Of a DNA stretch of 64,000 nt, positions 54,112 through 64,000 are shown piece after piece. Source of the DNA: Bathynomus jamesi (lineage: Eukaryota; Arthropoda; Malacostraca; Isopoda; Cirolanidae). Made by a program: the position numbers and the translations under genes. Below the pieces are notes generated by a model. That model had not been told where the DNA came from. It searched no databases and saw nothing but the letters and a program-made list of their open reading frames with translations. Each line of letters opens with the position of its first letter. The stretch's first letter is position 1. The stretch is from the NCBI GenBank assembly GCA_023014485.1, contig JAJOZX010005805.1:124001-188000 (forward strand), written 5' to 3'.

Positions 54112-54338
54112 TTTGGTTAGTTTCTGCCCGAATTGTTCATTCTGACGAAGGTCAGGTTTTTCACTCCACCTTAGACCTACAGTTTAACGTGGAATACTTT
54201 ATCTACCAACCACTTTCTTTATTGTGTGGAAGGATGAACAGCTGGGTTTTGCTGCGCACCGGCTGCCGTCACCGGGTCTCGAACCCGGCGCCGATGGATG
54301 CGTAGTCAGTGACGCTAACCACTACACCACCGAGGCGC
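54112..54338 (-). mobile_element. Dimeric-family SINE with most of the second tRNA head missing
   Basis: The reverse complement reads GGTGGTGTAGTGGTTAGCGT, CCGGGTTCGAGACCCGG, CCCAGCTGTTCATCC, AAAGAAAGTGGTTGGTAGAT, then joins AAAGTATTCCACGTTAAACT and AGGTCTAAGGTGGAGTG. It follows the 12335 copy exactly except that about 50 bp (the second head up to box B) are absent. Module 1's box B is better preserved here. Confidence 0.85.
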
Positions 54339-55904
54339 GTATGTATGTATGTATGTATATGAATAAGGAATTAGTTTTAATTCAGAGTTTAATATTTAGT
54401 GGGTTCTCTTTTACACAATGATTACTTTGAGCGTGTTGGGTATGAACGAAAGGTTTTGGCATAATTCCAGAATTTGTATAGAACAAAGTATTTCGTGGGA
54501 TCCTGACTTTTTTCAGTGTGTTTCACAAGTTTTCACAGGTTATCGAATGGATTGGATTGAGGTCGAGAGAGTTAGATATTTCAAAACTTTTTTTTTTTTT
54601 TCCACTTTTAGCCATGTGCTAAAGTTGTTTCTCGCTGGACCAATAAATATTCTCTTTTCTGCATCGTTGTCACACGGAGTTGTTCGGAGGTGTTTAGTAG
54701 ACACGGGAATTCACGGTCATATCTTTTGGGCATTACTTTTTGGAGGGTGTTTCATGGTGGCTGTAGTTTTATGAATGATGTAGTTGATTGGGTAGAAGTC
54801 TGATATACGTATACATGTTCTTGCCCAAATAGTATATACATTCTCTCTCTCTCTTTGTGCCTGAACAAAATCTTCGCCCGTTGTCATACTACTTTACCAA
54901 AGAGATATTACTTGTTTTTGGGATTAAATTACTCTTGTGAAGTGTCTATCAAATGGTTCTACTGATAAGAGTATAAGGATCTGCTATATCTGGGCATGAT
55001 TGATGAAAGGACTGAATTTTTTGCCTTCTTTCTCATCCCACTACCAGTGTGTTGAGTCGTTATTCGTGGCTGTCGCGTCTTCCTTTGTCTCGTACTCTCC
55101 ATCGGGTCCATCTTCGAAAATACTGTACTCGCGTTTGATCTTCCTTCTTGTTCACCGAGAGAGATATTTGGCGTCTGGAGGCTACCTGCCACTGACGTGT
55201 AAGCCGTTTTCTATATAAATAGGCCTCGCTTCTCTGGGAAAATTTCAGATTTTCGGCCCATTTTAAATCTGTGTAAGTTGGGTATTCATTTGGTAATGCG
55301 GACGAGTTAAAAGGATAATTATGAATTTACTTCTTTTCATGGAGCCCAAACCGGCAAAAAATAACGTTAAAATCGTTTCGGTATCAATAGGAAACTGATT
55401 AATACAAGCTGTGATTCCGTTTGTCTAAACTGCATCAAATTTAAGAGCATTTGATTCAGATAACCGATATTTTGAAAAGTATACACACACTAATAAAAGA
55501 ATAAATAATATTTTTATAACATTTTGTATATCATGAAATACAAGACCCTTTATATGTTATCATTATTTAAACACTATCCAAGGAATGTAGATTAATGGGT
55601 AATTTTCTATTTCTTTCAAATCAGCCTCCGGGACCTTGGCTCTTGAGTTTCATCATAGTAAGGATAAAAAGTTAAAAACTACTACTGTAATAAGTTATAT
55701 TGTATTTTCACATGTTTTAGCATTTCATAAATGTCATTTTCCAACTTTATATCATTTTTGTTTCGTGCTCCTTATCAAAATTAACATTATTTGAAGTCAC
55801 TGATCCATTGTGTTACTGCTTCAACAAAATTGTAAACGTGCCAAGATTACACAGTTACAATCTCGTTAGAAAATCTTCATTACTTAACTAATAATATTAC
55901 CTTG
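54339..55904. other. No gene seen
   Basis: Contains a short GTAT repeat (54340-54358), a T run near 54588 and a TC tract near 54843. I found no coding similarity, TIR pair or RNA gene in about 1.5 kb. Confidence 0.5.
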
Positions 55905-56035
55905 GTTTTACTTCCGCCCGATTTGTTCATTCTGACAAAGGTCAAGCTCGTTACTCCACCTTAGACCTACAGTTTAACGTGGAATCCGATTTTACTACTA
56001 GGCTACCCAGGGTACCAATTTATCTGCCAAGAATA
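55905..56035 (-). mobile_element. SINE module 2 copy
   Basis: The reverse complement carries GATAAATTGGTACCCTGGGT, CCTAGTAGTAAAATCGGATT, CCACGTTAAACTGTAGGTCT and GACCTTTGTCAGAATGAAC, matching the second half of the 12335 SINE including part of the linker, with a shortened tRNA head. Confidence 0.8.
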
Positions 56036-56039
56036 AACA

Positions 56040-57120
56040 AATTAGAAGATGAAAACAAAGCACTAAAACAGTGTATAAACGCTCTTAATGAGAGAGTATC
56101 AACGATAGAAGATCGACTGCGAAACCAAGCAATAAAAAATTAGAGGTTAAACAGCGAGTTCAGACAGGAACCTTACAAAAAAACCTATATTTTATCGGTG
56201 GACCGGTAGTCCCTCAAGGCACCCCAAGTGAAAACTCCACTGAAATTGTCAGAAACGCCATAAAAAAAAATAATTGTATTTTCAAGCTCAAACTGAATAG
56301 AATTTAAAAAAGACTACGTCTTATGGTAGAATAACCCAAACATTCCATTAAATTTTCAGCCATTTCCATATTGCCAACCTTAAGCAAAGTATTTGGAAAA
56401 AATAGTGTACACTAAAATCGATAAATTCTTAATCAAATACGATATTTTAACTAAAACACAATTTGGGTTTAGAGGTGGACATAACAACGGAAGATGCCAT
56501 AAACATGTTATTAGAAAATGTGTCTCAGAACTTAAACAGCAAAAAAAACTCGCTCCCTTGGTCTTCCTCAACTTGACTGAAAGGTCGATTGTCGTGTGGC
56601 CTCGCTGGAGGTAGAGATCTTTTCTCTTCCATCCTCCGAGAAGGTGTCGGTGGTTCTGCTATCGGCATCTGTTCACTTTTTTAGGGGGTCTGTTCCACTC
56701 TTTCTCTATTTCTTTCCCATTTCTTCGTCTGTTCCAGTTTCTCTTCTTCACTATCTTCTTTCTTGGTCACATCGACCATCCTCAACTTGTCAACAGCATT
56801 TGATGCATTTGATACTATTTCTATTTCACGTCAACGATTTTCAACTCTCAACCACATTAAATTGCGTGCAACACGCAGATGATACCACACTTCTTCCCAT
56901 CATAACTCAGATTAAATTGCGTGCAACACGCAGATGATACCACACTTCTTCCCATCATAACTCAGATTAAATTGCGTGCAACACGCAGATGATACCACAC
57001 TTGTTCCCATCATAACTCAGACTTTTTGATTAATGAAACGAACAGGCAATTAGAAAATGTGTATGAATGGATGTGTGCTAATAAACTTTTACTGAACCTG
57101 ACAGTCATCATCCATAATTA
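56040..57120 (+). pseudogene. Non-LTR reverse transcriptase fragment with triplicated active-site segment
   Basis: Plus-strand frames encode LEDENKALKQCINALNERVS (coiled-coil-like ORF1 remnant), then KTQFGFRGGHN, LAPLVFLNLTE (equivalent to the DLTKAFD catalytic block) and QHADDTTLLP, equivalent to the YADD catalytic block. After three tandem copies of the latter comes NRQLENVYEWMCANKLLLN, the usual post-YADD helix. Frames change repeatedly. Confidence 0.7.
56856..57020. repeat. 55-bp unit in three tandem copies covering the RT catalytic motif
   Basis: Copies at 56856-56910, 56911-56965 and 56966-57020 start ATTAAATTGCGTGCAACACG. They are identical except for one C-to-G change in the third. 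The unit encodes the ADD active-site residues. Fifty-five is not a multiple of three, so each added copy shifts the frame. Confidence 0.97.
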
Positions 57121-57199
57121 TTACCCCAAAACATATTCTACAAATTCCTATGTATATCAGGCAGGCTTCATCACTGAATGTATTTTGCAAATCACTGAA

Positions 57200-58140
57200 A
57201 AAGCACTTCATTAGCTCCTACTGATGTACAAGTTTGGTATTAGGACAACTGGTTCTCCTCCCCCGGAAAACTACCCCGTATGATAACTGCCTCCTCCCCC
57301 CCCCCAAATCAGCATTTCAGTTAGATGTTTTTAATGCGAGCTAAATAGATACACGAATTATACATACATGTACTTTAGCTCAGTGTGTGATTTGAAATAG
57401 TCTTTTCAGTTGAATTACCTTGTGTAATTTTGGATATGTTATTCTAAATCAGCAGTTCCATTTTATATACTTTTATTTGGTGTGTAATTTTGCAATTATT
57501 TGAGTCTGACGACAAATTAGGTCAACTGTACTGTATCAGAACAACTGTACAGGTCAACTGTACGCCCTTGACGATTGGTTAAGTCGTGATATTTTCGTTA
57601 GTTTTGACAGTAACTACTACAGCTACTATTGCCCATAGTTTGGTACTACGTCGCGCCAGTTTTGGTCTTTCTAGTTAGGTTAGGTTTCTCGCTAGAAACG
57701 CAGGTCATGGCATTTACTGCATATTAACCTCTTAAGTATTAATGCAAGTTTAATGATTAATGCAAGTTATTGCCTGGTAAACTCATCTTTTTTTCTCTAC
57801 GAAAAGAAGCAAGCGTCAGGACAGGGGCCATTGTTCAATGGGAATAATTGTCCTAGAACGACAAGTTCACTACTGCCATTTTCACCATAGTAATGAATTT
57901 TGTAATCAGCTATTTAAAATGTTAATTTCATTAATATGCCAATTTTGTAACATTCTTTTTCTGTATTTTTTTTATTAACCCCTTCCGCACGACTTTGCCT
58001 CAGCAACGTATGGTGCAATATACGACTTTCATGACGAACGCACGCTCTTCATCGTAGGGAAGGGGGTTAAGCATCATTTAAATAAATGACAATAAATCAT
58101 TTAATTTAAAATTGTAACATTTTGTAAAGTTTGTATTGTA

Positions 58141-58172
<32 letters not shown>

Positions 58173-58884
58173 GATCAAGGTCAAGGCATCTAAAGTTAAG
58201 ATATAAGCAAGGTAATGAAAATAAAATGATAATTATGTTACTGAATAGTAATTAATTGGTACTTTAGAGTACTGTGAATATTAATGTCGGATCAAATATT
58301 TAAAAATTGTAAAACTCTGTCTGTCACTCGTATTCTTTTCTGAATAAAGATTTTTGAATTGTGAATGGACAAGTGTGAAGCCGAAAGGACATTATAGTTC
58401 AGAAATTTGAGTGATTGTAAACGTTTGGCCACGATTGTATAAAACGTCTCCGTGATGCCTATTGCAAATCTGATATGTTACGTAGAAAAATATATGTACC
58501 GCCACTTAAGTACTGGCAATAGAAGTACTGTAGGTTCCCCTCACAAAAAGGAGGTAAAGAATACCAGTTATATCACAGTAGGTTGCTTTTAATTTATAGC
58601 CTGAAAATTGTATTTTTTTGAAGACCTTCAGAAACAAATATTTCATTTCCATGTAGCTGGGAACGGTTATGAGATGGTTGGGAAAAAGTTTAACATCCCT
58701 TTCTACGGTTTTCTCGGTAATAAAGACTAAGAATAGGATGGTTATCACTGCAATTTTGCCTGGATGGAAGGGGGGGGAGGGGAAGAAGACGCTTCTCGCT
58801 CACCATGATTCGTCGCACTCCGAATGACGTTGGCCTACATGGTAGGACTACCCCCAAACAAAGCCATTGTAGAAGCAATAGCAT
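57200..58884. other. No gene seen; ATT microsatellite at 58141
   Basis: AT-rich sequence with a C run near 57295 and an ATT array at about 58141-58171. The segment 57551-57599 repeats at 59434-59487 (GCCCTTGACGATTGGTTAAG). No domain was recognised. Confidence 0.5.
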
Positions 58885-59375
58885 AACTTGAAGATTTTTC
58901 AGTTTGCGAGATCCATCTTAAAAGATACACAAGATTACTGGGACTGTATATAGTATTATGGACCGATAAAGCTAAGATAGAACTGTTTGGGAGGTTGGAT
59001 CAACGCTATATACGTGTAGGCGAAAAGAGAATGAAGCTTTCGCAGAGAAAAACATTGTTCTGACAATGAAGCATAGTGGTGTATCGTTTATGTTTTGGAG
59101 TTTTTTTTTTTTTCTTCTGACACTGAGAATTAATAACCATATGGATTCCGCGAAATACAGATCCTCGGGAATAATTTGAATTTTTCTCTAAGGAAGTCTC
59201 GTCTTTGTCGACGGTGGATCTTCCAGCATGATAATGACTCCGAGCACAGAAAAAGAAAATCGACAAAAACTGGTACCAGTATAGGAAAAATGTTTTGACT
59301 AACCTGCCCAAAGTCTCGATCTTACTCCAATAGAATATGTCTCTGGCGAGACCTGAAGAAATGGTGTGTATGTTA
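58885..59375 (+). pseudogene. Decayed Tc1-type transposase
   Basis: In shifting frames the plus strand encodes FARSILKDTQDYWD, VLWTDKAKIELFGRLDQRYI (first Asp region), TMKHSGVSFMFWSF, WIFQHDNDSEHRKRKS (second Asp region) and AQSLDLTPIEYVS (Glu region), then RDLKKW. The order and motifs are those of Tc1 DD34E-type transposases. The HTH region is missing or unrecognisable. It is strongly decayed and has no visible TIRs. Confidence 0.75.
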
Positions 59376-59433
59376 CGGCCTTTTTGTGAAATCGGCCTTT
59401 TTTTTTTTTTTTAAAACGATTTAGGTTAATTGA

Positions 59434-59524
59434 ATGCCCGATTAGGTCAGCTGTCCGCCCTTGACGATTGGTTAGGTTAAGTCGTGATATTTTCGTTGTT
59501 TAACGAAAGTATCACGACTTAACC
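59434..59524. repeat. Dispersed repeat end with hairpin
   Basis: AGGTCAGCTGTCCGCCCTTG and GTCGTGATATTTTCGTT repeat the 57551 sequence. The arms 59475-59497 and 59502-59524 are reverse complements with one mismatch around a 4-base loop. Confidence 0.75.
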
Positions 59525-59580
59525 CTCGCAAAAATGCCGTAACATCTATAAGCGAAAGCCTAAAAAAATCAAAAGAACTA

Positions 59581-59615
59581 CAGGGTGTCTAAAAAGTTTT
59601 TCATGGGTAGCTGAT
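59581..59615 (+). mobile_element. Solo mariner-type terminus
   Basis: CAGGGTGTCTAAAAAGTTTT resembles mariner ends in this window, but I found no inverted partner downstream. Confidence 0.35.
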
Positions 59616-60317
59616 TTCAAGGATTATGGCCAAGATCTCCAAACTCTTACTTTTTATATGAAAAAAAAAAAACAACCTTCTGTTGCCGTTATAAAAACGA
59701 GGAAGAGGAGGACCATCTTGAAATTATTATTAAACGCAGGTGGTATGAATAGTTTTGCAGTGACGCTATTGAAAAAATCTCTTATAACATTATATTGCTG
59801 CATGTGGACTCTCTTCAGTGAATACATACAGTGGAATTACCGATACCCATTTTATTAATTTAAACTCTCTACTATACTTGGGGTGATACACATTTGTGAT
59901 ATAGTGGGTATAATGTAATTTATACGCAGCATGTGTAATTATTATTATATTTACTGTATAGGTATTTACTTATATATATATATATATCTTCTGTATATAT
60001 TTATACAGATTTCTTACCGACTATGCAAAGCGCAGCATTGGTGATACAGTATGCTTCAAAATCACTTTCAAATGTTTAAACCAAAGAATAGCTTTTATAA
60101 TCTTGACATTTCCAATACTTTATATTTTAAGTTTCAGCGAAAAATAAAAATTAAGTTTACATTTAGAATATTTAGCGAGTAACATTTGAAAATTTAGTAA
60201 TTTAACATTTAAATACACCTTAGTTATGGATACTTTCGGACCTACTTTAAGGAGGAAGAAATGGAGCATTATGGTGATGTTTTGTAGAGGTGAGTTTGTT
60301 CATTTTTTAAATCGTGT

Positions 60318-60326
<9 letters not shown>
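59616..60326. other. No gene seen
   Basis: AT-rich sequence with a TA tract near 59972. Confidence 0.5.

Positions 60327-60382
<56 letters not shown>
60327..60382. repeat. (CA)n microsatellite
   Basis: A perfect CA run of about 56 bp. Confidence 0.97.
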
Positions 60383-60385
<3 letters not shown>

Positions 60386-60614
60386 CCTACTGAAAATTGG
60401 GTTATACCCAAGGCAAGCCAGTGTTAGGGATGAGTGCATATTAAACTTTTTTAATTATAAAAGTGATTATGACTGGCTTTGGGGGGTGGTTGACACTTTC
60501 ACTTTTTATTCGTTCTTTTTCAGCTTTCAAGGTCGTCCATCCTTCATTTATTTTTTAAATGATAAAATTATTAATTGCATCATTTGTATTGGTTTTTGTT
60601 GGTGAGGGTCATAT

Positions 60615-60720
60615 GACAAAGGGGGACTTAAGGATTAACGTGGAATCCGAACCGCGGGTCGCTACTTGATCTGGAAGATGGTCATCCATATAACTACTAC
60701 TAAAGCAACGTTGCTTAACT
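60615..60720 (-). mobile_element. SINE fragment
   Basis: The reverse complement has GCGACCCGCGGTTCGGATTC followed by CACGTTAATCCTTAAGTCC, the box B and adjoining words of SINE module 2. Confidence 0.6.
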
Positions 60721-61438
60721 TAAGCTGATTTAACGGGAAAGATGTATAACTATATGACCATATTGATTTTCCCGCATAATTAGGAACGACCACCTCGAAC
60801 TATTACTGTTATCAGTAATACAACGTATTTGTTGTGGGTGTGGAAGAGAATTTTATGTGGTACTAATGAGAATATTGATTTACTAAAAATGTATGCCCGA
60901 TGACGAGGTTAAGAGAGACCCGCAAGTGGGGGATAGGGGTAGGTAAAGGCCTACTCTATTCATTTGCTTACAACTTTAAAATAGTTAGGTTGTTCATTTT
61001 AACGAGCCCAGGAAGGTCGAAATGAATGATCATAAAATTTACTTCGTGGCCGTAGTCAAAAGTTTAGGTAGCATTCAACAACTACGTGACCGTTCGAGGC
61101 GGGGAGGGTACCCCAAAAGGCTACCATTTACTACGAGAGATGGCGGGTGGGTGGGTATAGATGGAAAGACTACGTGACAGCAAACAGTAGTTTTGTTTGA
61201 AACTTACATATATATATATATATAAAACATCACTCGATTCGTGTATGATATAACATGACATGACACCATTCCTCCTCCCAGATTTGATCCCTAAAATAAT
61301 TTGGGATCACTGGTGTTTCCGATGGAAGTTCGTTTTTGTTATTTCAAGGCCACTCGCGTTTATCATCTTCATCTTTGGCGGGTGGACGGGGATGCACTAA
61401 AGGCCACGTAGTTAATTAGGGGGTATCACGTCGGAGTT
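60721..61438. other. No gene seen
   Basis: Unremarkable sequence with a TA tract near 61206. Confidence 0.5.
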
Positions 61439-61541
61439 TACGAATAATCACTAGGGGTGGGACATATTCAATGTGTCCAAAAACGGTCGGTACGAATAAT
61501 CACTAGGGGTGGACATATTCAGTGTGTCCAAAAACGGTCGG
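61439..61541. repeat. 52-bp tandem duplication
   Basis: TACGAATAATCACTAGGGGT begins both copies (61439-61490 and 61491-61541). They differ by one indel and one substitution. Confidence 0.9.
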
Positions 61542-61689
61542 TCTCGTAGTTACTGAATGATGCTTTGCTAAGTGTATGACGTATTGCGTCATTCATCGTA
61601 GTTTTTACGAGAGTTATCCGAAAGTGCGTGGATGAAGTCCATTACGTGAAAGAGTTTAAAAAAAATTGTGGGATGCGTTTTAGCTACCC

Positions 61690-61765
61690 TTTATGGTAGC
61701 CAAGTGGTAAAGCGCTGGGCTTGTTAATCTGAAGGCCATGGATTCTAGTTTCGGTTTGCATTTCA
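61690..61765 (+). mobile_element. tRNA-like SINE head
   Basis: GTAGCCAAGTGGTAAAGCGC is a good box A region. The box B region GGATTCTAGTTTC is degenerate. It is probably a SINE remnant rather than a tRNA gene. Confidence 0.5.
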
Positions 61766-61825
61766 GATTTTAGAGATAAAGATGCAGTAGAATGCAATTG
61801 CCCTTGATATACTCGTATATACACA

Positions 61826-62279
61826 CAGGGTGGTCCAAAAGCCTCTATTTTGCTGATAAAATAGTATATTAGGGTAAAAATGTGGTAACATAATTAGATG
61901 TATATTTATTTATCGAGCTTAAGCGATCGCTGGATTGGACGTGGTAGAAACAGGCCCTGGATAGCACGATCTCCGGATTTAACACCATTAGACTTCTTTG
62001 CGTGGAGCTTTATAAAGTCTGAGGTTTACAAAACGAGTTACAGACCTGCAGGATCTGCGAACCCGCATTGTCGCGGCAGTCTCTAAAATATCCCGAGAGA
62101 TTCTTCAGAATGTGTTGCGCAAAATGCAGTGGACAGATTTGAGATTTGCAGAGACCCTGATGGTGCTCACGTCGAATCTTAGATCTAAGCTTGATAAATA
62201 AATGTATCTGTAATTACGGTATTTTACTACATTTTTATCCTAAAATACTATTATTTCAGCCAAATAGGGATTTTGGACC

Positions 62280-62284
<5 letters not shown>
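61826..62284 (+). mobile_element. About 460-bp mariner-derived element keeping the transposase 3' end
   Basis: CAGGGTGGTCCAAAAGCCTC at the left and AAGGTGGTCCAAAATCCCTA (right end as reverse complement) open inverted repeats that extend about 60 bp. Inside, DRWIGRGRNRPWIARSPDLT, PLDFFAWSFIKSEVYKT and, after a frameshift, LRTRIVAAVSKISREILQNV with MVLTSNLRS give the third-Asp region and C-terminus of a mariner transposase. The upstream gene is deleted. Confidence 0.85.
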
Positions 62285-62320
<36 letters not shown>

Positions 62321-62324
<4 letters not shown>

Positions 62325-62510
62325 GATGAATTTCACACTTGAACACGTGAAACAAATGGGTGATTCAAACCACAATGAAAATGAAAAAAAATGACCAAGG
62401 TCTTTCGTGTATTCAACCGTATACCTCGTCAGGGAATTCCCTGACGAGGGATGAATTTCAGTTACACACGTGAAATGAATGAATGATGGGTTTGCTGCAT
62501 CATATATATA
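62321..62510 (-). repeat. Penelope-type terminal fragments joined at a 26-bp palindrome
   Basis: CCTCGTCAGGGAA and TTCCCTGACGAGG form a perfect 26-bp palindrome (62424-62449). GGGATGAATTTCA occurs on both sides in direct orientation together with ACACGTGAAA. The minus strand around 62395-62432 reads CUGACGA, a stem, then GAAAGACC. Confidence 0.5.
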
Positions 62511-62527
62511 TATAATATATATATATA

Positions 62528-63798
62528 CAAGGGTGGGCGGAAAGTAGCTCCCTAATTTAAATTACATATAAATTGTGATTGTATTGTTATATTGTTATGG
62601 TGTGTTCTCTAAAGTGGTACAATTGTAACGGTAATCTTTTTTTCTCTAAAGTGTTCTCTTTGTGTTCTCTAAAGTGGTACAATTGTAACGTTCATTTTTT
62701 TTTCATTTCAGATTGAAGGGTAACATGGCTGAGCGTTTAACACTGCAGGAGCGTGCCCAGTTGGCGGCACGGTACGAAGTTTGGCAATCTGTCGTTCGAG
62801 TTCAAAGATGGTGGCGGGCCATTCACGGACCACGTGCCCAAGTGGACCCGAAAACAATCAAGAACTGCCACTCGAAGCTCATGACCACGGGCTCTGTGGC
62901 AGATGTTCGAAGATGTGGTCGCCCTTCGACATCCAGGGCCCAGGGCACAGTGCGAACTGTGCTGAAGAAGGAGCTGAACTGGCGTGCGTGGAAGCCGCAT
63001 TACTGCCAATCTCTCTCGGACGAGGACTGCGACATTCGCATGGAGTTCGGGGAAATCATGCTGGCTTGGCATGAAGACTGGCCCCATCTCTTCCGCAACA
63101 TCCTCTGGAGCGACGAGGCGGTGTTCCACGTCGGAGGCTTTGTCAACCGCCACAATTGCCACTACTGGGCAGGAGAGGATCCCATGGTTACCGCTGAAAA
63201 ACGGCAGAATCGGTTCAGTGTAACGGTGTGGTGTGGTATGACCTCAGATCAGGTTGTGGGCCCGTTCCTTCTGCGCAACACCATGAATGCTGAGCGGTAC
63301 CTTGCTATGTTGCGAAACGAGGTCTGGCGGTTGTCAGCACATGGGAGAACATCGACGATCTGATATTTATGCAAGATGGCGCCCCTCCGCACTTCGCTCT
63401 TGTTGTCCGTGAGTGGCTGGATGCCCACTTCCCTGGGCGTTGGATGGGTCGTCGTGGTCCACATCAATGGCCAGCCAGGAGCCCCGACTTGACACCGTGC
63501 GACTTCTTTCTTTGGGGGTGGGTAAAGGAAGAAGTCTACCGCACCAAACCGAGGACATTGGAAGAACTGGAGGACCGAATTCGGGAAGTCATGTCCTCCA
63601 TCTCGCCGGAGTTCCTGCTAAAGTCAGTGGACGCCATTCCTGGGCGGCTCCAGAAGCTGGTGGAAAGAGTTGGAGCCCACATTGAATTTTAGAGAAAACC
63701 TACCATGTATGCCTACCTTTTCATATTTCTTCTGAAATAAATGGATAATATACATATTTTTTTACCAATCCAAAATAGGGAGCTACTTTCCGCCCACC

Positions 63799-63801
<3 letters not shown>
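62528..63801 (+). mobile_element. DD41D mariner, second copy, 1274 bp
   Basis: The left end CAAGGGTGGGCGGAAAGTAG (one extra A) and right end CAGGGTGGGCGGAAAGTAGC (reverse complement) are TIRs flanked by TA, again inside TA microsatellite sequence. A T-rich tract ending TTTTTTTTTCATTTCAG lies just before the coding region and looks like a splice acceptor, which is speculative. Confidence 0.95.
62725..63692 (+). pseudogene. mariner transposase with HTH deletion and one frameshift
   Basis: The gene starts at ATG 62725 (MAERLTLQERAQLAARYEVW). Relative to the 32-kb copy about 31 codons of the second HTH are deleted in frame near 62945. The catalytic domain is retained: ILWSDEAVFHVGGFVNRHNC (first Asp), IFMQDGAPPHFALVVREWL (second Asp) and ARSPDLTPCDFFLWGWVKEE (third Asp), with 41 residues between the last two. 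A one-base frameshift near 63330 separates the first and second Asp. The C-terminus VDAIPGRLQKLVERVGAHIE is intact. Confidence 0.95.

Positions 63802-63861
<60 letters not shown>
63802..63861. repeat. (TA)n microsatellite
   Basis: A perfect TA run into which the mariner appears to have inserted. Confidence 0.95.
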
Positions 63862-63866
<5 letters not shown>

Positions 63867-64000
63867 AATAAACCACGAAGGAAAGGAAACACAAAATGGT
63901 GCTCAAGCGCTTTCGTCTAATGACATCCTCAGGAACACTGAAGTACATAAAAGGTTAAGCCTATATATAGGTTACAGAAAGAAAAAAAGAAAATAAATAA
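63862..64000 (-). mobile_element. Penelope-type terminal sequence, cut by the window end
   Basis: ACCACGAAGGAAAGG, GTGCTCAAGCGCTTTCGTC and ATGACATCCTCAGG resemble the fragment at 20110 and are the kind of words found in Penelope pseudo-LTRs. Reading on the minus strand gives CUGAGGA, a GUC/GAC stem and GAAAGC. The coding part would lie beyond the window. Confidence 0.45.

Noticed and set aside
62690..62712. Intron in the mariner leader, suggested by a T-rich tract ending in CATTTCAG
   Set aside because: No matching donor is evident and mariner transposase genes normally lack introns. I keep it only as a remark.
1..64000. CRISPR array, bacterial operon, ribosome binding sites or phage module
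   Set aside because: The window is plainly eukaryotic. Tandem repeats here are microsatellites or head-to-tail duplications without unique spacers, and there are no prokaryotic gene clusters.
1..64000. LTR retrotransposon or endogenous retrovirus
   Set aside because: I found no gag-pol with protease and integrase motifs and no pair of direct long terminal repeats. The terminal repeats at 39.1 and 40.9 kb are inverted and belong to a Penelope-like element.

Overview
The window looks like repeat-dominated intergenic DNA from an invertebrate, most likely an arthropod. A decapod crustacean is my best guess: the non-LTR reverse transcriptase at 13.5-16.0 kb and the 3' tails at 2.8, 8.2 and 19.0 kb carry motifs I associate with decapod repeats, and long TA, CA, GA and ATT microsatellites are very frequent. 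That placement is inference. I found no convincing single-copy host gene, no rRNA gene and no clean tRNA gene. Almost every coding-like stretch belongs to a mobile element and nearly all are broken by frameshifts, deletions or insertions.

Layout. 0-8.5 kb: tRNA-derived SINE pieces, foldback repeats, fragments of non-LTR retrotransposons and a decayed Tc1 transposase. 8.7-10.9 kb: a decayed minus-strand transposase-like gene of a family I cannot name with certainty. 12.3-12.6 kb: a dimeric tRNA-derived SINE. 13.5-16.0 kb: a non-LTR element whose coding region holds an expanded 15-bp minisatellite. 17.2-18.6 kb: a nearly intact mariner element (DD41D spacing, TA target duplication). 19.0-21.2 kb: a non-LTR tail split by two short hAT-type MITEs, then a third hAT-type MITE. 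21.3-30.0 kb: a minus-strand CR1/L2-like retrotransposon with three DNA elements inside it. The largest of these, 26.58-29.52 kb, has terminal inverted repeats of about 360 bp and encodes a PIN/FEN-like nuclease with a C-terminal cysteine cluster. 30.4-34.5 kb: a 232-bp tandem duplication, a perfect 43-bp-arm palindrome, a deleted mariner, a Penelope-like fragment and a foldback MITE. 34.9-37.8 kb: a three-level nest of hAT inside a DD37E Tc1/mariner inside a retrotransposon fragment. 39.1-41.9 kb: a Penelope-like element with a GIY-YIG domain and inverted terminal repeats, then a hAT fragment.

42-48.5 kb: a GC-rich, close to full-length I/Jockey-type retrotransposon (gag-like zinc knuckles, endonuclease, RT, RNase H, poly(A)), directly followed by three internally deleted mariner derivatives (48.5-50.4 kb). 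51-57 kb: CR1-like RT tails, two more SINE copies and an RT fragment whose active-site segment is triplicated. 58.9-64 kb: a decayed Tc1, microsatellites, a mariner derivative, Penelope-type termini and a second DD41D mariner whose deletion is complementary to that of the 32-kb copy.

The genes do not form a pathway. The window is a record of successive insertions, and because several insertions kept exact target duplications the order of events can be read from the sequence. The observations most worth following are the nuclease-bearing long-TIR element, the transposase-gene remnants kept by independently deleted mariners, the dimeric SINE, and the ribozyme-like motif at Penelope-type ends.
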